Shown here: one piece after another, positions 1 to 5,000 of the stretch | Layout: every line of letters starts with the position of its first letter | Position numbering within the stretch: the stretch's first letter is position 1 | From: Calditrichaceae bacterium | Lineage (GTDB): Bacteria; Calditrichota; Calditrichia; Calditrichales; Calditrichaceae | Direction: 5' to 3' | Length of the DNA stretch: 10,648 nucleotides | Assembly (NCBI GenBank): GCA_030622395.1 | Contig: JAUXGF010000041.1 | Location: 1 to 10,648, forward strand | The notes under the pieces: model-generated | The model's input: the letters and a program-made list of their open reading frames with translations, nothing else | Database searches by the model: none | What the model was told of the DNA's origin: nothing | Translations under genes and position numbers: made by a program

Positions 1-205
1 ACAGAACGACATGGCTACGATCCGACTTGTTCACCGTCTTGGGATGTTGCGCAGAATAGCGGGCAGGGACGGTAAATGCCAATAAATCAATATTCAATGA
101 CCAAAGGAAGTTTGTTATTTCCAGTTTATCCGGCTTAGGTAGTATAAATATGTAGATCCCAACATCTAAAACTTTATTTAAAAAACTAAAATCCAAAGTA
201 AAAAA
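1..205 (-). other. Open frame running off the left edge, doubtful
   Basis: One minus-strand frame is free of stop codons for 68 codons, from a TGA at 208-206 to the left edge. It reads FILPKPDKLEITNF in its middle and TVNKSDRSHVVL near the edge. I do not recognise a family. There is no ATG; the only early start would be TTG at 196-194, and I see no clear ribosome binding site. The first ~75 bp are visibly richer in G+C than the following 250 bp. The plus-strand frames also stay open for 18-27 codons from the edge, so the piece could equally be the end of a plus-strand gene or a dispersed intergenic repeat. It is listed because the open run is long for such AT-rich DNA, not because it is convincing as a gene. 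Confidence 0.2.
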
Positions 206-243
206 TCAAATATTATTTAAAATGCTAATAATTATTTGATTTT
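202..243. repeat. Inverted repeat upstream of trpR
   Basis: AAAATCAAATA at 202-212 is the perfect reverse complement of TATTTGATTTT at 233-243. The inner bases TTATT (213-217) and AATAA (227-231) extend the stem to 16 pairs with one bulged base, around a 9-base loop. The right arm overlaps the candidate -35 box of the trpR promoter. It could be a protein binding site or the end of an upstream minus-strand transcript. It is made only of A/T-rich pairs, so as an RNA hairpin it would be weak. Confidence 0.45.
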
Positions 244-265
244 AAACACATATTTTATTTATATT
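236..265 (+). promoter_or_regulatory. Candidate sigma-70-type promoter of trpR-trpB2
   Basis: TTGATT at 236-241 and TATATT at 260-265 are separated by 18 bp and lie 64 bp before the repressor start. Both boxes differ from the TTGACA/TATAAT consensus by two bases or fewer. The surroundings are extremely A+T rich, so chance matches are likely, and FCB-group bacteria often use other promoter forms. What favours the call is its position directly before an operator-like palindrome and the first gene of the pair. Confidence 0.35.
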
Positions 266-268
266 AGT

Positions 269-286
269 GTTACTATGTGTAGAAAC
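269..286. promoter_or_regulatory. Candidate TrpR operator
   Basis: GTTACTATGTGTAGAAAC is an interrupted palindrome: GTTACTA and the reverse complement of TAGAAAC (GTTTCTA) agree at 6 of 7 positions around TGTG. It starts 3 bp after the proposed -10 box, a usual place for a repressor to block transcription. The CTA-N4-TAG core recalls the CTAG half-sites of the E. coli trp operator, although the half-site spacing is not identical. Binding by the adjacent TrpR-like protein is inferred from location only. Confidence 0.35.
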
Positions 287-289
287 ATT

Positions 290-367
290 ATGAAAAATAA
301 AAATGCCATAGCATAGGTTTTATCTAATATGGAAAATATAAAAGACATAGCGCGGGTTTTATCTAAA
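290..367 (+). repeat. Imperfect 39-bp tandem duplication of the trpR start
   Basis: Positions 290-328 and 329-367 are two adjacent 39-bp copies matching at 31 of 39 bases. Both begin with ATG and both end with GTT TTA TCT AA(T/A). The unit is 13 codons, so the copies share a reading frame. The first copy reads MKNKNAIA and then meets TAG at 314-316, where the second has CGG. The second copy is the start of the repressor gene. The first copy is thus either a decayed old start or a nine-codon upstream reading frame. Neither ATG has an obvious Shine-Dalgarno sequence. Confidence 0.8.
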
Positions 368-598
368 ATCGACGATCAAAAACTCATTGAAGAGTTCCTG
401 TCAAGCATATTAACAAAAAAAGAATTAGAAGATTTATCATCCCGCTGGGAACTGGTTAAATTATTGGACAAAGGAATAAGCCAGAGAAAAATCGCCAAAG
501 ATTTGCATTTAAGTTTATGTAAAATAACCAGGGGTTCAAAAGAATTAAAAAAAGAGAATTCAGCGTTAAAAAGAATAATTAAAGAAATTAATTCTTAA
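329..598 (+). CDS. trpR: TrpR/YerC-family transcriptional repressor
   Basis: This is an 89-residue, all-helical DNA-binding protein of the Trp repressor superfamily, expected to bind operator DNA as a dimer when loaded with L-tryptophan. Residues 28-46 ([19 protein letters not shown]) and the helix-turn-helix at about 49-73 ([11 protein letters not shown], then KITRGSKEL) align well with E. coli TrpR. Arg39, Arg68, Gly69, Leu28 and Thr29 correspond to E. coli residues around the tryptophan pocket (Arg54, Arg84, Gly85, Leu43, Thr44). Lys65 and Glu72 replace Thr81 and Ser88, so ligand affinity could differ. It is shorter at the N terminus than the 108-residue E. coli protein. The gene lies 37 bp before trpB2, which supports a role in tryptophan control and autoregulation. 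The start at 329 is chosen because the in-frame ATG at 290 is cut off by a TAG at 314; no good ribosome binding site precedes it. A YerC-like regulator with another ligand is possible. Confidence 0.88.
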   Translation: MENIKDIARVLSKIDDQKLIEEFLSSILTKKELEDLSSRWELVKLLDKGISQRKIAKDLHLSLCKITRGSKELKKENSALKRIIKEINS

Positions 599-635
599 AA
601 CAGATATTCGTACAAAACAATTAAAGGAGGGTTTA

Positions 636-2024
636 ATGCCTGTTAAAGTATTTTTAAACGAAGATGAAATTCCAAGGCAGTGGTATAATTTAGCCGCTGA
701 TCTCCCAACGCCGCTGCAGCCGCCGCTTGGCCCGGACGGTAATCCCATTACTCCGGATATGCTGGCTCCTGTTTTTCCGATGAACCTGATTGAACAAGAG
801 GTTAGTCAGGAACGGTGGATAGATATTCCCGAAGAAATTTTAGAAATTCTATACCGCTGGCGTCCGTCGCCTCTTCACCGCGCTGTTTATTTGGAAAAGG
901 CTTTGGATACGCCGGCAAAAATATATTATAAAAACGAAAGCGTCTCTCCGCCGGGAAGCCATAAACCTAACACTGCTGTGGCTCAAGCCTGGTATAACAA
1001 ACAGTTCGGTATAAAAAAGATCACTACAGAAACAGGCGCCGGTCAGTGGGGAAGCGCTCTATCGTTTGCCTGTTCAATATTAGGCTTAGAATGTAAAGTT
1101 TACATGGTGCGGATTAGTTTTGATCAAAAACCCTTTCGTAAAACTATGATGCAGACATGGGGCGGAACTTGTGTGGCAAGTCCCAGCGATCAGACTCAAG
1201 CCGGCAGGGATATCCTTGCTAAAATTCCCGATACGCCGGGAAGTTTAGGTATAGCAATCAGCGAAGCTATTGAAGAGGCGGTAACAGATAAAAGCGGATC
1301 AACCCGCTATGCGTTGGGAAGCGTTTTAAATCACGTGCTGCTTCATCAGACAATTATCGGACTTGAAGCTAAAAAGCAGCTTCAAAAGATCGGTGAAAAG
1401 AAAGTAGACGTTGTTATCGGATGCGCCGGGGGAGGAAGTAATTTTGCCGGTTTGGCATTCCCGTTTGTTAATGATAAGATAAACGGCGCCCAGATTGATA
1501 TAATCCCAGTTGAACCGACGTCATGCCCGACTATGACCCGCGCCCCGTTTGTGTATGATCACGGCGATGTGGCAAAAATGACCCCGTTACTTCCTATGCA
1601 CTCGCTCGGTCATAATTTTATTCCACCTCCTATCCATGCCGGCGGTCTTAGATATCATGGATTAGCTCCATTGTTAAGCCAGGCTATTGTAGAAGGGCTT
1701 TTAACTCCCCAGTCTATTCATCAAAATGAATGTTATGAGTCGGCTGTTCTTTTTGCCAGAACGGAAGGGATAATTTGCGCTCCTGAAACCAGCCATGCCA
1801 TTGCATCTGTAATCAGGGAAGCAAAAAAGGCAAAGGAAGAAGGCAAAGAAAAGGTTATCCTTTTCAATTTCAGCGGACATGGACTTATGGATTTAACCGG
1901 TTATGAAAAATTCTTTTCCGGCGGACTTATGGATTATGCGCTGCCTGAAGAAGAAATTCAAAAATCTCTTAAATCTATTGAAGGATTACCCAAGCCCCAA
2001 ACGTTAAAATCCGGAAAATGGTAA
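636..2024 (+). CDS. trpB2: Tryptophan synthase beta chain, TrpB2 type
   Basis: This PLP enzyme condenses indole with L-serine to give L-tryptophan in the cytoplasm. The 462-residue length, the N-terminal extension ([19 protein letters not shown], then the PLGPDG segment) and the ~60-residue insertion before the PLP lysine mark the TrpB2 branch rather than the ~400-residue TrpB1. Visible motifs are GSHKPNTA at 107-114 with PLP lysine Lys110, TETGAGQWG at 131-139 with the presumed catalytic Glu132, the phosphate-binding loop GCAGGGSNF at 262-270, [12 protein letters not shown] at 377-388, and FNFSGHG at 410-416 near the cofactor ring. A strong AAAGGAGG lies 5 bases before the ATG. No trpA is adjacent; TrpB2 proteins are often found apart from trpA and are thought to use free indole, so salvage is a fair inference. 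It is co-directional with the repressor upstream and is followed directly by a terminator. Confidence 0.95.
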   Translation: MPVKVFLNEDEIPRQWYNLAADLPTPLQPPLGPDGNPITPDMLAPVFPMNLIEQEVSQERWIDIPEEILEILYRWRPSPLHRAVYLEKALDTPAKIYYKNESVSPPGSHKPNTAVAQAWYNKQFGIKKITTETGAGQWGSALSFACSILGLECKVYMVRISFDQKPFRKTMMQTWGGTCVASPSDQTQAGRDILAKIPDTPGSLGIAISEAIEEAVTDKSGSTRYALGSVLNHVLLHQTIIGLEAKKQLQKIGEKKVDVVIGCAGGGSNFAGLAFPFVNDKINGAQIDIIPVEPTSCPTMTRAPFVYDHGDVAKMTPLLPMHSLGHNFIPPPIHAGGLRYHGLAPLLSQAIVEGLLTPQSIHQNECYESAVLFARTEGIICAPETSHAIASVIREAKKAKEEGKEKVILFNFSGHGLMDLTGYEKFFSGGLMDYALPEEEIQKSLKSIEGLPKPQTLKSGKW

Positions 2025-2028
2025 TATT

Positions 2029-2063
2029 AAAACCCGTGTTGGTCTATAATCAATGCGGGTTTT
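2029..2063 (+). terminator. Intrinsic terminator of trpR-trpB2
   Basis: AAAACCCG at 2029-2036 pairs perfectly with CGGGTTTT at 2056-2063. The hairpin starts 4 bases after the trpB2 stop codon and its 3' arm ends in four T residues. The loop is rather long (19 bases) and the T-run is part of the stem, so efficiency is uncertain. It marks the end of the two-gene unit. Confidence 0.7.
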
Positions 2064-2071
2064 ATACTGGA

Positions 2072-2198
2072 ACAGTTGTAAATCCCGATACTTCGGGGAA
2101 ATGGTTTATCCCATAGGGATGCCCATGGCACGGCTTAACCATTTCGTCTTGACAGTTATACCGATACTCATTATTGCAAATCAATTGCAGATCGGTAT
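2072..2198. repeat. Cluster of inverted and direct repeats between trpB2 and the next gene
   Basis: GAAATGGTT (2098-2106) and AACCATTTC (2137-2145) are perfect inverted repeats enclosing two smaller palindromes, ATCCC-ATA-GGGAT (2108-2120) and TGCC/GGCA (2120-2130). This block is flanked by imperfect direct repeats: ACAGTT-N7-CCGATACT at 2072-2092 and ACAGTT-N3-CCGATACT at 2152-2168. A second hairpin follows, ATACCGAT (2158-2165) with ATCGGTAT (2191-2198), carrying an inner TGCAA/TTGCA pair. CCCGA-N4-TCGGG (2084-2097) belongs to the dispersed palindrome family seen elsewhere in the window. It may be a small palindromic insertion or a structured 5' leader of the following gene. Confidence 0.5.
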
Positions 2199-2223
2199 TC
2201 ATTCAACAAAATGAGAGTAATAA

Positions 2224-2493
2224 ATGGATACAGAACAAATATATTGCAGAAGATTAGGACATTTCCTTTCCTTTAAATACTGCCGTGCAGAAAAGCAGGG
2301 GCTTCCCTGCGCTAAAATTATTGACTGTTGGCAGAATAAAATTCCTATTCAGGACTTTATCAATGAAAATTATTCAAAAGAAGAAACAGCTTATTTATTT
2401 GAACCACCACCGCCTAAAATCACCTCTTTGCTGGAAATTATAAAACGGGCACAGGATAATGTGCCTATAGATGTGGAAGAACATAGTAAATAA
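2224..2493 (+). CDS. Small four-cysteine protein of unknown function
   Basis: This 89-residue soluble protein has no signal peptide or membrane segment. Its N-terminal third carries four cysteines, Cys8, Cys20, Cys29 and Cys35, in the order YCRRLGHFLSFKYC, GLPC, DCW. That spacing (C-x11-C-x8-C-x5-C) suggests a metal-binding or disulfide-stabilised fold. From memory, similar short proteins with a C-RLG...YC...PC...DCW signature occur as uncharacterised proteins in other anaerobic bacteria. The middle has a proline run (EPPPPK, 60-65), and residues 66-76 look like an amphipathic helix. The start is the first ATG after a weak GAGAG 9-13 bases upstream. It stands alone between two terminator-like hairpins, so it is probably monocistronic. 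No function is assigned. Confidence 0.72.
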   Translation: MDTEQIYCRRLGHFLSFKYCRAEKQGLPCAKIIDCWQNKIPIQDFINENYSKEETAYLFEPPPPKITSLLEIIKRAQDNVPIDVEEHSK

Positions 2494-2563
2494 ATTCACC
2501 CTGTTAAATAAAAAATTAGTATAAGTGGAAAATGCGCAAAAATATTATTTAACGGGGTAAATT
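2493..2563. terminator. Long-stem hairpin after the four-cysteine protein
   Basis: AATTCACCCTGTTAAATAA (2493-2511) and TTATTTAACGGGGTAAATT (2545-2563) form an inverted repeat of 19 positions with only two non-Watson-Crick pairs, both tolerable as wobble in RNA. It begins at the last base of the stop codon and closes over a 33-base AT-rich loop. Its place suggests a transcription terminator or an mRNA 3'-end stabiliser. There is no real T-run after it, so the termination role is less certain than the structure. Confidence 0.6.
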
Positions 2564-2579
2564 AAAAATAGAAACTATT

Positions 2580-2768
2580 GTCATTAGGTCATTTGCCTTC
2601 GCCGTCATTAAAGTCACATAGGTTGTTACTCAATGACAATAAATGACACAAAGTAAATGACAGAGCCGCGGCTGGCCTCCTGATTAATTGAGATGATCTT
2701 TGATACATAGTGACGTTTAGCGCTCTTGTATCAGAGTTAAGCGAAGCGGTCTCTGATACAGTGTGACG
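2580..2768. repeat. Repeat-rich spacer: GTCATT/AATGAC cluster and TGATACA repeats
   Basis: Three GTCATT words (2580, 2588, 2604) are followed by three of its complement AATGAC (2632, 2642, 2656), making a fold-back of short repeats. AGCCGCGGCT at 2664-2673 is a perfect 10-bp palindrome. Next, TGTATCAGAG (2727-2736) and CTCTGATACA (2751-2760) form a perfect 10-bp inverted repeat around a 14-base loop. TGATACA-N3-TGACG occurs twice, at 2701 and 2754, 53 bp apart. The only long open frame here is a minus-strand one made of these repeats, which I do not consider a gene. The remaining bases to 3019 are AT-rich leader DNA. Confidence 0.6.
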
Positions 2769-2920
2769 CTTTGTTAATCTTTGTAACGTGTTCATCTACC
2801 CACCTGTATCCGAGGTATTACTTTTTTTATTTTAAATCTAATAATTGTAAATATCTTCCAAACGCTTTACCGCTAAATTTATAATAATTTGTAACCCGCA
2901 TTTTTATATCAATCCTAAAT

Positions 2921-2966
2921 ATCCCATCAATATGGGATTTTACATCAAGTAAAAATAAGATATTTT
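2921..2966 (+). promoter_or_regulatory. Palindrome and possible promoter upstream of the lipoprotein gene
   Basis: ATCCCAT (2921-2927) and ATGGGAT (2932-2938) form a perfect 7-bp palindrome around CAAT. It directly abuts TTTACA (2939-2944), which stands 16 bp before TATTTT (2961-2966), a possible -35/-10 pair 53 bp before the start codon. The palindrome would be well placed for a regulator. Both boxes are weak matches in AT-rich DNA, and a TATAAT at 2880-2885 is a competing -10. Confidence 0.25.
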
Positions 2967-3019
2967 ACAATAAACAGATCAATTCAATTTTTTAACTTTC
3001 ACAATGGAGGAATTTTATT

Positions 3020-4702
3020 ATGTATTATTCTAAACTTATCCTGTCATCATCTAAATTTGTTTTAGCGTTGTTGATCGGCGCGGCTCTCTTTTTAAGCGGG
3101 TGCGGCAATGAGGAAAGCGATGATATAACTGGAGGCAACGGCACGACGATTGAGCACAGCTCTACTATTACCAGCGATGAAACATGGGCAAAAGGCGATA
3201 TTCATATTATTAAAGGTTATGTTTACGTGAACGACGCCATCCTGACTATTGAAGCGGGAACGACAGTACAATTCGCAAGCGACGCCGCTCTTATTATTCA
3301 AACAGCGGCAGGTTTAATTGCCGACGGTACAACCGGTCAGATAACTTTTACAGGACAAACAAAACAAAACGGATTTTGGCGCTATATTGAATTTCAAGAC
3401 GCCGCCGCTAATCTAAATTGTAAAATGATTAATTGCTTAGTAGAATACGGAGGCGGTTACGGCGATAACGCTTCCATGCTTTACATATATAATAATCCGA
3501 CGATTTCAAGTTGTACTTTTCGTTACAGTTCATCGAATGGGGTTGAAATAGATGATGACGCTCGTCCTGTTTTCAATAATAATACAATAACGCTAAATAC
3601 AAAAAGTCCTGTAATAGCAGATTTCGAGAGCGCCGCTTCAATAGGTTATGGCGATTACAGCGGCAATGGTCAGGAGTATATTGATTTAAGTTCAGGAACG
3701 CTGACTTATGACGCGGCTTTAAAAAAACAAAATGTTCCTTATAGTTTCAGTGGTTATAATTATATTAATAATGCCACGCTCACTATTGAAGCCGGAACTA
3801 ATATATTAATGAATACTGACGCCGCTGTTATTGTTGGTGAAAATGGCGGTTTTGTCGCCCAGGGAACGTCTTCTGATTCCATCGTTATTTCCAGCAGAGT
3901 GGCGCAAAAAGGATATTGGAGATATATTGAATTTCAAGACGACGCCGTTTCCGCAGAATGTAAGTTAGATTATTGTGCTGTAGAATTTGGCGGCGGATAT
4001 GGCACCACTGCTTCTATGTTATATATTTATAACAATGCAACCGTAACAAACAGCGCTTTTCGCAGCAGCTCTTCAAACGGCGTTTATATTGACGATGACG
4101 CCAGACCAACATTTTCAAATAATACAATAACATTAAACGATCTCAGCCCGATTAATGGAGATTTTGAAAGCGCAGCGTCTATTGGTTATGGAAATTACAG
4201 CGGTAATACGCATGATTATATTAATTTGTCATCCGGCACTATATCTGAAACCGGGACGCTTAAAAAACAAGATGTGCCATATCGATTTAATGGTTATAAT
4301 TATATTAATAATGCGACGCTTACCATTGAGGCAGGGACAATTATACGAATGAATTCCGACGCCGCAATTCTTGTTGGTGTTAGCGGCGGCTTTATCGCAG
4401 ACGGCTTTTCTGAAACAATTACTATTACGGGATATGTACAGCAAAAAGGTTATTGGCGGTTTATTGAATTTCAGGATGATGCATCGGCTGCAAATTGCAT
4501 TTTAAATCATTGTCTCATTGAATACGGCGGCGGCTATGGCTCTAACAGCTCTATTGTTTGGATTGATAATAATGCAACCGTTACAAATTGCAACATCCAG
4601 CACAGCTCAAGCTGGGGATTATCTTACGATGATGATTGCAGTCCGACTTTATCCGGTAATGTTTATGTTGATAATGACGCCGGCGATGTAAAGACTCATT
4701 AA
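3020..4702 (+). CDS. Surface lipoprotein with three beta-helix repeats
   Basis: This 560-residue exported protein has a lipoprotein signal peptide: hydrophobic residues 11-26 and a lipobox LSGC with Cys28 as the acylated residue. Acidic residues follow (GNEESDD), which resembles the surface-export signals of Bacteroidota lipoproteins, so exposure on the outer face is likely but inferred. The body is three tandem copies of a ~180-residue unit (about 57-236, 237-416, 417-556). Each has LTIEAGT, GFWRYIEFQD or GYWRYIEFQD, a CX4C pair (134/139, 314/319, 493/498), EYGGGYG, and a DDD segment with NNTITLN in the first two. Short beta-rich segments with regular Asn and Gly are typical of right-handed parallel beta-helix (pectin-lyase-like) folds. 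GGAGG lies 9 bases before the ATG. There is no T9SS sorting domain and no catalytic motif I can name. Adhesion, glycan binding or a scaffold role are all possible. Confidence 0.85.
   Translation: MYYSKLILSSSKFVLALLIGAALFLSGCGNEESDDITGGNGTTIEHSSTITSDETWAKGDIHIIKGYVYVNDAILTIEAGTTVQFASDAALIIQTAAGLIADGTTGQITFTGQTKQNGFWRYIEFQDAAANLNCKMINCLVEYGGGYGDNASMLYIYNNPTISSCTFRYSSSNGVEIDDDARPVFNNNTITLNTKSPVIADFESAASIGYGDYSGNGQEYIDLSSGTLTYDAALKKQNVPYSFSGYNYINNATLTIEAGTNILMNTDAAVIVGENGGFVAQGTSSDSIVISSRVAQKGYWRYIEFQDDAVSAECKLDYCAVEFGGGYGTTASMLYIYNNATVTNSAFRSSSSNGVYIDDDARPTFSNNTITLNDLSPINGDFESAASIGYGNYSGNTHDYINLSSGTISETGTLKKQDVPYRFNGYNYINNATLTIEAGTIIRMNSDAAILVGVSGGFIADGFSETITITGYVQQKGYWRFIEFQDDASAANCILNHCLIEYGGGYGSNSSIVWIDNNATVTNCNIQHSSSWGLSYDDDCSPTLSGNVYVDNDAGDVKTH
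3188..4687 (+). repeat. Three tandem ~540-bp intragenic repeats
   Basis: The lipoprotein gene is internally triplicated with a period of about 540 bp (units near 3188-3727, 3728-4267 and a shorter 4268-4687). The LTIEAG codons recur at residues 75, 254 and 434, and the RYIEF/RFIEF segment at 121, 301 and 480. Units 2 and 3 still share long nucleotide identities, for example the run coding for GYNYINNATLTIEAGT near 3751 and 4291. That points to fairly recent duplication or continuing gene conversion between them, while unit 1 is more diverged at its start. Confidence 0.8.
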
Positions 4703-4747
4703 ATAATACCACTGTTTGATTAGAAAAACGTCCTCTATTTACGAAAG

Positions 4748-4834
4748 AGACCTCAAAGGTTTTCCCAAACCTTTGAGGTCTTTAAAAAATGAAATGTCTG
4801 TGACAGGGATAAATTATAACCATTTAACTATTCA
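4748..4834. repeat. 87-bp intergenic repeat with strong hairpin, copy 1
   Basis: This is the first of two copies (other at 8368-8454) that agree at 84 of 87 bases. It opens with a perfect 14-bp stem, GACCTCAAAGGTTT (4749-4762) and its complement (4767-4780), with a TCCC loop, followed by TTTAAAA. It lies 46 bp after the lipoprotein stop codon, where it may act as a terminator. The conserved part goes 54 bp beyond the hairpin, more than a simple terminator needs, which suggests a dispersed repeat or recent duplication of the spacer. Confidence 0.85.
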
Positions 4835-4917
4835 GCCGTTTAACAGTTTAACAATCTGATTATCCATTTCTTTTTAATGGGGCTTAATTTTTAAAAGATA
4901 TACTTATTACAGCGATA

Positions 4918-4964
4918 CCCTTGGCGGCGTCCCCCTTAACCTCGCCGCCGAGGGCGTCGTTTTT
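4918..4964 (+). terminator. GC-rich hairpin before the T9SS protein gene
   Basis: CCCTTGGCGGCG (4918-4929) pairs with CGCCGCCGAGGG (4943-4954) over 12 bp with a single T-G wobble, around a 13-base loop. Five T residues follow at 4960-4964, five bases after the stem. In such AT-rich DNA the high G+C is conspicuous. It sits 36 bp before the next start codon, so it could be a terminator separating the two surface genes, an attenuator-like leader structure, or a copy of a dispersed element. Confidence 0.5.
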
Positions 4965-5000
4965 AGTCTCAATTTAAAAATCAAACAAAAAGGAAGTATC

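Noticed and set aside
290..316. Nine-codon frame as a trp attenuator leader peptide
   Set aside because: It encodes MKNKNAIA with no tryptophan codon, and no pair of competing hairpins follows it, so classical attenuation is not supported.
566..748. Minus-strand open frame over the trpR-trpB2 junction
   Set aside because: It overlaps two well-supported plus-strand genes and has no recognisable family; it is an antisense shadow.
2589..2795. 68-codon minus-strand frame in the repeat-rich spacer
   Set aside because: The translation is built from the short repeats, has no motif and no clear ribosome binding site.
3020..4702. Lipoprotein as a T9SS cargo like its neighbour
   Set aside because: The C terminus ends in DNDAGDVKTH without a YPNPFNP-type sorting domain, while the lipobox at Cys28 explains its export.
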